Below are positions 55,101-64,000 of a stretch of 64,000 nucleotides of DNA, piece after piece (within the stretch, counting starts at the first letter, position 1; every line of letters begins with the position of its first letter). Origin of the DNA: Paraphysomonas bandaiensis (lineage: Eukaryota; Chrysophyceae); NCBI GenBank assembly GCA_965644295.1, contig CBFFRP010000424.1, positions 1 through 64,000 on the forward strand. The letters are read 5' to 3'. A program made the translations under genes and the position numbers. The notes under the pieces are model-generated. The model did not search any database and was not told the DNA's origin. It saw only the letters and a program-made list of their open reading frames with translations.

Positions 55101-57584
55101 CTTCAACAGTTGTCGTGTGAGACCGGATATCGAACATAGCTCCTCCGTGAAGAACAAGAGCATTAGCGATAGCCAATTTCGTTTGGGCCAAGTCTTGCTC
55201 TCGGGTACCTAAATGAAAACATCATTCAAGCATTGCAAGGGATTTACGACTTACCTGGACAGGATGAAATGTCCTTCAGAGCAGCTCCAGCCATATCAAA
55301 CAAACTATTCTTAGTATTCGATCGTATTGCCACAATTGCCCGCACAATTGTCTGGGAGAGAACAATGGGAAGGAGACTAATTGGTGTCAGGCGAGCGAGT
55401 TCTGTGACCAGTTTCAGAGCGACACCCTTCTTTTCATGAGAACCTCCAACAGGTAGCAAGTGTCCGTCCACAAAGTCCACAAAAGCAATCAGCAAACCCT
55501 CCTGGGCAACTGAAAGACTACTTAGCCTGCAGTACACATATTAGAACTTGAACAAATATTGCATATACAATGAATCTCGCCAAATGAACAAGTGGCTCAG
55601 AATTCAAGTTTCTTTTAAGACGCTCATTATAACTTAATGATAAATGTCACGGAAAATTTTATCATCATAGCCACCGTCAAACATATAAAAACACAACACA
55701 ATAGTAATTAAAATACGAGAACATATTTCTGATTGGCTCAGCATTCAAGTTTCTTTTAAGACGCTCATTATAACTTAATGATAAATGTCACGGAAAGTTA
55801 TAGCATCATAGCCAATTATAATACATGTGAGTAACATTATCACTGTAAGCTCACCTTTCACGTGGTAGCTGCCGCGTACTGTCCGAGCCGAAAATAGCTA
55901 TCAGAATGCAGTACCAAGCGCGATGAATCTGCAGAGAAAATGAGAAAGCGAATCTTTACAACATAGCTAGTCGTCAGTAGTTGGATTAATATTGTGACAT
56001 ATCATATAGCCTACGGCTAGTCATATGACGCGCATAATCTTGTCCTCATTCGACTGTACAAGGCACTCAACATAAATTATAATGCTATATAGACACACAA
56101 CATATACCCTAGTCAGTCGTCAGTAGTTGGATTAATATTGTGACATATCATATAGCCTACGGCTAGTCATATGACGCGCATAATCTTGTCCTCATTCGAC
56201 TGCACAAGGCACTCAACATACATTACAATGCTATATAGACACACAACATGAACCCTAGTCAGTCGTCAGTAGTTGGATTAATATTGTGACATATCATATA
56301 GCCTACGGCTAGTCATATGACGCGCATAATCTTGTCCTCATTCGACTGCACAAGGCACTCAACATACATTATAATGCTATATAGACACACAACATGTACC
56401 CTAATCAGTCGTCAGTAGTTGGATTAATATTGTGACATATCATATAGCCTACGGCTAGTCATATGACGCGCATAATCTTGTCCTCATTCGACTGCACAAG
56501 GTATTCAACATACATTATAATACTATACATACGCACAGCATGTACCCTAATCAGTCGTCAGTAGTTGGATTAATATTGTGACATATCATATAGCCTACGG
56601 CTAGTCATATGACGCGCATAATCTTGTCCTCATTCGACTGCACAAGGTACTCAAAATACAACAAGTACACTTCCATGTAAAAGAGTCGCACGAGTATTCG
56701 TGAAGTATACCTTAGGGAATCCACTACAGGCAGCCAACAGGGTGGGACCAAGCGCTGGTATATTAGACGAGGAGAGTATTTGCTCGTCAGGAGTGAGGGC
56801 GGCATAGACATCTGCCACTGCGTCATTCCCCTCGACCCTTAAATCATGGGCATGCTTCTGGAGTCCGGAGAGCAGAACCACTTCATGGGCTGTAAGATCA
56901 CCTGGCTCCACTGATCTCTCCACAATAAGGGATAGTTTACTGACAGCACTCTGGGCGATGGAGATATCTTCAGCTGGAAGGACAGGGAGAAGGAATAAAA
57001 TTGCCTCTGAAACCACCTCGCGAATCCAAGCCTTTCGCTTATGCAGCTCAATGAGGCGGTCGAGAGTGTGTAGTGCAATTGAAGGTGCCGCTTGCAGCCG
57101 ACCTGAGCGAATTAACGCCAGATAACCAAACAGGCGACCGAACATAACGTCCCTCTCCTCTGAACCTTTCATACCGCCAGTTGACTAAAGGTAATATTAG
57201 TATAGGCATGAGTTCCTTCCAGATACAAACCTTAGTGGTGTCATCCAGCATAGACACGACCTTATTTAGATCGATGACAGTGAAGGTACATAACAGCTGA
57301 CACAAACAAGCGGAGAATCCCTGTCTAGCGGAGTCTCTCGAGGAGGACAGGCCTCGAATCAACCGCTTCAGAGTGTACTCACAGTCAGTGGACAGCATGC
57401 CCTCATCTATTTTCTTCTGAGTTTCAGTGATGTACTTTATGATCATAGTAGCAGACATACAGCGACGTGTCATATCATCAGCTGTAAAGATATCACCTCA
57501 CATCATACACACATCACAACCATTACCTGCAAGGTCCCAAAACCAATTCATAAACTTACTGCTCTTTTCACCCGTGTCGGTCAT
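52139..57584 (-). CDS. MYBBP1A: POL5/MYBBP1A-family nucleolar protein (multi-exon)
   Basis: Start ATG at 57584: MTDTGEKSSKFMNWFWDLA. First exons: 57584-57527, 57481-57231, 57184-56711, 55928-55855 and 55526 onward; the last exon is 52951 region to 52139. The family (yeast Pol5, animal MYBBP1A) works in nucleolar rRNA synthesis and ribosome biogenesis. Diagnostic segments: TLKRLIRGLSSSRDSARQGFSA; RDVMFGRLFGYLALIRSGRL; the helical repeat body; a long acidic stretch (about 53900-53700); then SADAALAHMIQMRKQNRKQG and a Lys-rich nuclear/nucleolar tail (KKSKKSSKKAE ... KKKSKKSKH). Most introns are 45-55 bp, but 55929-56710 (782 bp) and 55527-55854 (328 bp) are expanded by tandem duplication. Middle exon borders between 55240 and 52951 are not all resolved. 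Confidence 0.9.
55592..55815. repeat. 141-bp-period direct duplication inside a POL5 intron
   Basis: About 85 bp (TGGCTCAG...TTCAAGTTTCTTTTAAGACG through ATCATAGCC) occurs at 55592-55674 and again at 55733-55815, offset 141 bp, within the 328-bp intron 55527-55854. Confidence 0.85.
55969..56650. repeat. 146-bp satellite, ~4.7 copies, inside a POL5 intron
   Basis: GTCGTCAGTAGTTGG starts at 55970, 56116, 56262, 56408 and 56554, an exact 146-bp period. Units contain ATGACGCGCATAATCTTGTC and differ by few substitutions. The array fills most of intron 55929-56710. Confidence 0.95.
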
Positions 57585-58040
57585 CTCTGTATCTCTATTA
57601 ATAAACAACACAAAGAGATCACACGCCGCTATATACGTGAAATATACGTATATATAATATAGTCCACACACTTCACTAATGAAGTGAAGTTTATAGTATG
57701 TCAATGCTGTTAAAAAACACTTCACTTCACTCTAGTCATCCATACAGAAAAGTCCATTCAATGCAGCACAAAAAGAGCCATCCATTTCCACATAATGTGT
57801 GGTGGTGTGGAAATAAACACAGCAACTAATTGCCCACCTACGGGAGATAGAAAAAACAGTCCTTACAACCAATGAAACACTTATCCTTGTATCTGATTGG
57901 TTTGAAGGGGCAATGGGTTCAACTGTGGATATAATTTGCCCAAGATGTCGTCAGAGAGACCCCTCGCATCTTTCATAGAGAGCATGAGCCTTCATAATTA
58001 ACAAGGGGTGAAGTGTTTATGATTCTCACTTTGTCCAACC
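57585..58040. promoter_or_regulatory. Shared divergent promoter region (POL5 / MATH protein)
   Basis: 456 bp between opposite start codons. CACTTCACTAATGAAGTGAAG at 57669-57689 is nearly palindromic, and CACTTCACTTCACTC follows at 57719. Function inferred from position. Confidence 0.4.
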
Positions 58041-58775
58041 ATGGGACGGCCGTCATTGTTGAAAACAAGTAGTTTTGGGGCCAGTGCATGCAGTGCCCCA
58101 ACTAGTCCTCTGAAGCCACCTGCTCGCTCCACACTCAAAAACTTTGAACGTTTGGATTCGATTGAAGTTACAGGAAGTTTTTCTTGTAGAGTTCCCTGGT
58201 TGAGTGGATTCCCTTCATTCGAATCTTCAGTGTACGAATTGTACGGCAACAAGTGGCAGCTCAGAGTATACCCTTATGGTGCGCTCACAGAAAGGTCAGA
58301 CTATGTCGAAATTCAACTTATGAATAAAACAAACAAAGATATCAATGCGTCTTATGTGATAACTTTGAAGAACCAAACGAGTGGGGATGATGTTGTGTGG
58401 GAGGATCCGGATGGGCAGGTGCTATTTCGTCCAGATGGCACAGGCGACCACTACTGGGGATGTGACGATTTTATGCTTCGAAGTGAATTAGCTGATCCCT
58501 CCACTGGTTTCTGTAGGGATGGCTGTATAGTACTGGTAGTTGAGGTGACTGCACGCATAGAAAATGCTCTAGGTGCAATCACCCCTACAACGGTGTCCTT
58601 CAACGAAAATGGAGAACAGATACCAGGAGCTTGTCTAGGCGCCGCCACAAATGAACTGAACCAATTATCAACCAAAGTAAAGCACACTACACGGCTTATA
58701 AGTGAAGATGAGGTTATCCAAGACCAGATTATTAAGGCGCGCCTCAAGTCGACGAGCTACTGCCAACATGGCTAA
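58041..58775 (+). CDS. MATH/TRAF-domain protein
   Basis: Intronless, 244 residues. A Ser/Pro-rich N-terminus (~35 residues) precedes a single MATH domain from about 40 to 185: ESSVYELYGNKWQLRVYPYG, SDYVEIQLMNKT, ASYVITLKNQ, HYWGCDDFMLRSEL and CIVLVVEV. These correspond to the expected beta-sandwich strands (W-x-L-x-V-Y-P, then FI-like GW/GC-x-D-F, then V-x-V-E-V). No BTB, RING or protease domain follows; the last ~55 residues look helical. MATH domains bind short peptide motifs, so an adaptor role is inferred. Substrate unknown. Confidence 0.82.
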   Translation: MGRPSLLKTSSFGASACSAPTSPLKPPARSTLKNFERLDSIEVTGSFSCRVPWLSGFPSFESSVYELYGNKWQLRVYPYGALTERSDYVEIQLMNKTNKDINASYVITLKNQTSGDDVVWEDPDGQVLFRPDGTGDHYWGCDDFMLRSELADPSTGFCRDGCIVLVVEVTARIENALGAITPTTVSFNENGEQIPGACLGAATNELNQLSTKVKHTTRLISEDEVIQDQIIKARLKSTSYCQHG

Positions 58776-59765
58776 CTGGTAACATGTAAAATATTATTTT
58801 CAATTGGCTTTTTTCAGTGGATTATAGCCTTCAATGTTTTCGCCGTTAGAAATTGTACAGTGACATAGGACTTCGCCCTGTTGTGAAATATTTCCTGACC
58901 TCTTTATACCACAGATGTACTAAACTCTATATACGATATGATAACCTTCTAAATATTATATATCACAGCAGGGGGATAATTTATTTGCTCACCGAAGGTT
59001 ATGTATAGTTTTCTTTCTACGAGTTCTAAATATAATACAACAATATTATTCAATTAACCCCTTTGCATAAAGATATAAACTTTGAAGTTTCGTTTGTTTG
59101 TGCAGTGCACCCGACTCCCACAGTGAAGCTAAAATAATTGCGCTATGGGGACACACTATATCACTATATATACTGACCAAAGTGTACTATATAAATACTT
59201 GCCTGTATACAGTTAAATTAAGTTTGATTGAACGTGGTGATGACTAGGATGATGAGTGTGAGGAAAATTGCGATTAATAGCTAAGCAGAGTAACGCCCGT
59301 TTGGCAGCGTAGTGGGATGGTGATCATACGATCATGATAATTAATAATTAGAACTAAAAGCATAATATAATAGAACATACAAGAATATATACATGTATGT
59401 AGCTGCTGATTAGAAAAAGTATTTTAACAGTATTATTAGGAAACTGACATTCAATACTACTTCAATATATAATAGTGTGTTTCTTTCATTAAATTGAGTT
59501 ACGTTATGCAGTATAACAATACATAGTGCCTAACGATGAGTATAATGTGTCGCTTTTTTTATCAGCGGCATTCGGTTTTTAATTGTCAGGGAATATCAAT
59601 GCTGAAGTCGATAAAAATCTATGATAATTCAAATGAAAAAAGAAAATTTATTACAATGTGTCTATTAAGTTGCTAAATTGTGCAGTTGAATAATGAATCT
59701 GGCAGAATTATATGAGAAAAACTACTTCCAACGAACTATATTACATATCATACGTTTCGTACTGA
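58776..59765. other. Convergent intergenic region, no gene seen
   Basis: About 990 bp of very AT-rich sequence between the 3' ends of the MATH gene and the small membrane protein gene. Only short frames. Confidence 0.4.
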
Positions 59766-60125
59766 TCATACGATATACCACTTGCGCTCTGTACCCGGCT
59801 CTGCAACAACGCAGAAACAACACCAAACAGACCAACATAATATCGAGGATAGAAAGATTGCGATACATACGAATCCAATGATCCATGCCTGTCGCAGTCG
59901 TACCTTGCAATTCCCGGAATCATTAGAATAGAAGCAGTTGTAGAATTCTTCGTCACGAGATAGGTCGCAATTATCTTCGCAAAAGCACATGTCACACTTT
60001 ACGTAATCGCCATTTTCTTCAATGGATTGTCGTATGCACTTATTGTCATTGCAAGCCTTTGTAAGATACAGTTGAGCAATAAACAGAGTGATCGCTATGA
60101 TCAAGGTTGTAGATGTGGCTTTCAT
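59766..60125 (-). CDS. Small secreted-type Cys-rich single-pass membrane protein
   Basis: From the first ATG (60125) the frame gives 119 residues. MKATSTTLIIAITLFIAQLY is a good signal peptide ending near TKAC. The ectodomain (~25-72) has eight cysteines (CNDNKC, CDMCFCEDNC, CFYSN, NC) that could pair as disulfides. WIIGFVCIAIFLSSILCW is a membrane helix, followed by a short Cys-containing tail, predicting type I topology. An alternative donor at CAAG|GTACGA (about 59912) could change the C-terminus. No family recognised. Head-to-head with the coiled-coil gene. Confidence 0.55.
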   Translation of the reverse strand: MKATSTTLIIAITLFIAQLYLTKACNDNKCIRQSIEENGDYVKCDMCFCEDNCDLSRDEEFYNCFYSNDSGNCKVRLRQAWIIGFVCIAIFLSSILCWSVWCCFCVVAEPGTERKWYIV

Positions 60126-60624
60126 ATTCACTACAGAGCGAACACAAGTCAAAGACAATCTTCTCTACGAAGAGGACGATAATAATGATGGTCAGAGCGC
60201 CTCGTTTAGAGGTCAGAGATGTAAGAACAAAACTGACGTCAAAACATTCCAACTCGCTTGATTCTTCTGTGGACAAATAGATTGATTGTATCAGCTATTG
60301 AGAATTTATGATTGGCTATGACTATATGACTGCTCACAGTATGTGAAATTTATTTCAAAAAACGTACTATTGCACAGTTAGTGCAGTACATATTTTTCAA
60401 GTACAGTACTTGAGGTGTATAGATAGCAGTACATGTCGAGTAGTACAGGCCTACATATACAGCAGTACACATGCATATGTTACTAAACGGATAGAACTGA
60501 GCCGTGCAGCAGTACTGCACTTCCATTGCATATATATGCATCAGCTTTAGCCACCTAACAGTCATATATCTTCATTAATCAAGCTCTTCTATCACAACAC
60601 CACTCTGATCGACCCACAGCTGAT
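60126..60624. promoter_or_regulatory. Shared divergent promoter region (membrane protein / coiled-coil protein)
   Basis: 499 bp between opposite start codons. Multiple GTACA boxes lie between 60370 and 60520, including GCAGTACA three times (about 60381, 60427 and 60463), CAAGTACAGTACTTG (palindrome, 60397-60411) and CAGCAGTACTGC near 60507. Confidence 0.45.
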
Positions 60625-62803
60625 ATGTCTCATCGCTGGCGATCACCTGAAGAGGTGTTAAAACTAGACAGGCGGCCGCTGTCGTCCCCCAAGACTGTCG
60701 GTGTCGTGGATACAGTGGTATTCAATGAGATGAAATCTGCATATGATAAAGTACTAAGTGAGAATGTTGAACTTCGTGCACTTGTTGAAGTACTTGAAGC
60801 CCGCTCTATGAAACGAGAGTACGCTAAACGATCAGCCACAAGTGCTGAAGAGGAGCTCAAGCTGACTATTGAGGATAACAGACGCTTAATATCACGCTTG
60901 CAGAATGAGCTACGTGATTCGCAGCATGATATTTCTCTTTTGACATCGAAACTTGACCATAAACGAAAGTTATTTCTTAGTCTCCAAGAATCACTGCAAG
61001 CATCTGCTGACGAATGTCTTGAGCTACGTCGAAATTTGGAAAAAGAGCATCTGGAAGGTGTTAAATACAAAGAACAAACAGAAGAGGAAATGTTATCCCT
61101 TCGAGAGCGCTTGCGTGCGGCGACCAATCGTGGAGATGTTGCGGAGAGTAAGTGTACCAACTTGATGGTGGACCTTCGGGAGGCGCGATCAACGTTTGAC
61201 ATGCGAATGCAACGCGGGGCTGCAAACCAAATGTATATGGCATGTACGGCTGTATACAAACGAACTATGCATAGAGCAGTACGTCAGTGGAGAGCTTGTA
61301 CGGCAGCTTCGGTTGCGCACGAAGCACATGCGCAAAGAGAGGCTAGAGTACGAGATAGACTTCGAGCCGAGCACGAGGAGCATATTGAAACTATCCAGTC
61401 TAATACGAAGACTGCAATTCGCGAAATCGAGGTCAAATTACAGAAGTCTGAGTACATGAGAGAAAATTTAGCTCTCTATGCTTTCAAATCGAGCTGGCGT
61501 GTTAAGAACCGTGCCATGGGGCACTGGAAGGCGATGTTCTTGAAGCATATTCTCAAAGATAGGGAAGGTGCGCGAAGTGCCTTGTTGGCCGAGAGGAATG
61601 TCTCGAAGTCCGTTCGTACAGAGGTATCAGAGTTATCTCGGAAATGTACGTGGGAAAATCGTTTGAAGAATGTTGCCGTCGGGAGTGGACTGATGGTTAA
61701 GGCGATCGCCCACCATATACGGTCGCGTAGTACGCTGCGATACGCCTTCAATCACTGGACTAGCATGCTAATGCTTCCCGCACGGATGTTGGATGACGCC
61801 AAGGCAGAGTGGGAATCGTCTGGAGCAATGGTTCAGATGGAACACGATCGAGCGAGTTGGGCGGAGGCAGAGAGAAAGAAAAGTGAGCAACGTCTTGAGG
61901 TCTACAGAGATATTGCTGGGTCGATGGCCAGCGTAAGATTATATTACTTACAATTCGATGAATATATTAATACTGTGACATCATTATATTTAGGTTATTC
62001 GATATCAGGCTACTATATTTCGTTGTTTTTCTTCCTGGAAACACTATAATCACCGTCAGAAGCTCCGCAGACTTGGCAAATGGCCTGAATTGTGGCGCTT
62101 GTCGAAATTGTGTCCGGATGAATCAAAACGCGACTCATATACCACATCACGTGTGATGCATGCTTCTCAGGAAGCGTATGTCAGCCCAGGAAGGTCAACT
62201 TCTTCTCACACCTCTAGCAGGCCCGAGCGTGATTGGTTGAACGCTAAGACGGAAAGAGACCGGGAATATGATGATGAGGACTTAGTAGAACCGAGGGCAC
62301 ACGGTCCCCCTCCACCCCAACTTCATGACTCTACCCCGAATAAAATGAAGCCCCATTTACATCAATTCGAAGAGGATGAGAACCTAACTGAAGACGAATA
62401 TCCACGTGCAGCTCTAGACGCAGGCTCTACTCTAACCTCTACGTACTCGGCTGGATCTCTTCTGTTTACTAACACGCTTGGGAGTCTACGGAGCGGAGTC
62501 TTGTCATCTACTGGAGACTTTACCACGGCCAATCGGCTGTTTCAAAGGAACGACGTTGACGGAAGGAATCAACGACGTCACAATGGAGAGGAACTTGTAA
62601 TCGTATCTGGTAGTTCTGAAGGTGACTCCAGCATGGTCCAAACATATAGTCGACAGAGACGGCACGAGAGAGGAAGCTTTTCACCTGAACCAAGTCATGG
62701 TGGGACAGGAGAATACTCTTCTGCAGCATCATTGTTCTCATCTCGGACTGTAGAATCCGGCTCACCAAAGTTGTCGAAGGGGAATAATACGCAACGAAAA
62801 TAG
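60625..62803 (+). CDS. Coiled-coil protein with SFI1-like Trp repeats (2 exons)
   Basis: Exon 1 is 60625-61932 and exon 2 is 61994-62803; the 61-bp intron (GTAAGA...TTTAG) gives 705 residues. Residues ~30-200 form a continuous coiled coil (LSENVELRALVEVLEARS ... EEMLSLRERLRAATNR). Between ~210 and 470 are four Trp-containing helices: MHRAVRQWRACTAA, NRAMGHWKAMFLKH, LRYAFNHWTSMLML and, across the splice, IFRCFSSWKHYNHRQK. These resemble SFI1-type centrin-binding repeats. Residues ~480-705 are Ser/Arg/Glu-rich and probably disordered. A centrosomal, basal-body or spindle-pole role is inference from this pattern; no specific orthologue is recognised. Confidence 0.8.
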
Positions 62804-63045
62804 CATGTTTATATGTGTACTACCTCATTGATATTTGATTCATAGTTGTGTATAATATGTTTGAGCTCGAATCGTATAATGTGTGTCTTCAACTCTTGTA
62901 CTATCCATACCAATGTTTGTTGGAATGTAGAAATTATACTCATAAATAAACATTTGAGCTTGCTTTAATGGTGATTTTTTCGTACTACCCGTTCACATTT
63001 GCGTAGTTAACTGTATTTCGTATATCCTTGTACCTATGGATGCAT
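62804..63045. other. 3' flank of the coiled-coil gene
   Basis: Includes AATAAA within CATAAATAAAC near 62941, a possible polyadenylation signal. No gene. Confidence 0.4.
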
Positions 63046-64000
63046 GCAGTAGTGAATGTCTTATTATTAGCAATAGGTGTTTAAGAATCAGAACTAATTT
63101 AACATTGCGATTTAAGTCTACCTCGTACTTAACTCTGATATTCTACTATTTAACAGAGCCGGACAATAATATATTATTGAATTGCAGTATATTGCAATTA
63201 TTTATTTTTGCTTGCTACAATATATTGATTATTATTTTAGCAAATTTGGCCTCGCAATATATACTATATTGCAGTATATTGCTTAATATACTTGTTAATC
63301 ATAAACTACTCTTCATAATCACATATAACTTATCTACTATTATAACATCGAACAATTATGATAACTACTACCTGCAACGAAGAACGGTATTCGTATTCAA
63401 TAGATTAGAATTCGTACTGTCTCTGTCACGCTATTCACCAAATAGTAAACTCCAAACTGTTTAAATTGATGCTGTCAACAATTTACATATACATATATGC
63501 TTTTATTATAATCTGAAACACAATGTCAGCCACTGAAATATTCTGCCCTCATCTGTTTCATATTTATACGTAAAATATAATGTATGTGAGCAGGCGAAGA
63601 AACCGTTTGTTATTACTATTTTGACTCTCCATGTCTGCTCATGATGTGTTTTGATCTCTTCATTCCTCTGATTTCATTGTTTCATTAATAAAACATTTGT
63701 AAAAGTGGGGAAAAACTAGGGTTGTAAAACTTTCATCATTATGTTGTAATCTCTACTAATAACTAGGTACTACCGATTGAGCTAATTTCTTATATATTAT
63801 AGCGCCAATATATACCAATATACTGCAACATATTTCATAATTATTATTGGTCTTGAAAATATTGTTATTATTAATTTTGCTGGCAATATATTGCAATATA
63901 TTGTTGACTGGCCCTGCCACTTAGCGCTACGAAAGCTGCTTGTGCATCACCGCAACTTAGTACCAACAAGGTGCAACCACTCTTGCTCTATCACTCAAAG
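63046..64000 (-). repeat. Variant b tail, reverse orientation, split by the TIR repeat at 63154-63911
   Basis: The left part (63046-63153) reads, reversed, TGTTAAATAGTAGAATATC to AGACATTCAC. The right part (63912-64000) reads, reversed, GGTTGCACCTTG, TTGCGGTGATGCACAAGCAG and TTCGTAGCGCTAA. Together they rebuild the order of the 6256-6402 copy. Confidence 0.75.
63154..63911. repeat. AT-rich TIR repeat family, copy 2
   Basis: About 760 bp homologous in patches to 30284-31203. Left end CAGAGCCGGACAATAATATA; right end, reversed, CAGGGCCAGTCAACAATATA: imperfect terminal inverted repeats. It sits in a tail repeat at a point where other copies read GTTAAATA. The apparent duplicated bases are TTAA/CTAA, so the insertion signature is plausible but not proven. 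Confidence 0.65.

Noticed and set aside
1-64000. Search for a biosynthetic or defence gene cluster
   Set aside because: Neighbouring genes belong to unrelated housekeeping families and no co-functional group is visible.

Overview
This 64-kb window is nuclear DNA of a eukaryote. Most genes carry short GT-AG introns, typically 45-110 bp; the SIN3, POL5/MYBBP1A and ALKBH1 families are present; LTR and non-LTR retrotransposons, DNA-transposon remnants and many satellites fill the gaps. The gene set and compact introns suit a unicellular opisthokont, perhaps an ichthyosporean-like holozoan. That placement is inference from general knowledge and is weak.

Layout. 1-1.84 kb: broken DDE transposase. 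2.2-3.2 kb: family-2 glycosyltransferase. 4.7-5.9 kb: ribonucleotide reductase small subunit. 6.2-12.8 kb: retroelement tails and a young Ty1/copia element (7,257-12,710) with 293-bp LTRs, a TAG stop before reverse transcriptase and a frameshift in RNase H. 13.1-15.5 kb: Mu-type glutathione transferase and two tandem hotdog thioesterases. 17.5-18.1 kb: BED/hAT-like transposase remnant, then a short telomere-like tract. 18.8-21.2 kb: repeat protein, probably organellar. 21.6-23.3 kb: ALKBH1 dioxygenase in five exons. 23.4-31.2 kb: decayed RNase H-bearing LINE split by a 2.8-kb foldback cluster, and an AT-rich TIR repeat. 31.6-39.5 kb: SIN3 co-repressor, one intron of which holds 16 copies of a ~140-bp repeat. 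40.7-44.8 kb: unknown protein, large GTAT/GTAG array, nodulin-like MFS transporter. 45.3-47.9 kb: type II thioesterase and ankyrin protein. 49.1-51.3 kb: unknown acidic protein, 33-bp minisatellite, TLC-domain membrane protein. 52.1-57.6 kb: POL5/MYBBP1A with two satellite-bearing introns. 58.0-62.8 kb: MATH protein, small Cys-rich membrane protein, SFI1-like coiled-coil protein. 63.0-64.0 kb: nested repeats.

Gene arrangement. Seven adjacent pairs are head-to-head, with 336-1,091 bp between start codons, so most promoters here are probably shared. A 16-bp motif occurs in two of these regions and the octamer GCAGTACA recurs in three. The genes are mostly unrelated housekeeping functions and form no evident pathway or cluster. 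I saw no convincing novel multi-gene system. The most unusual signals are the three expanded introns built from 141-146-bp tandem units, the shared divergent-promoter motifs and the layered transposon nesting.
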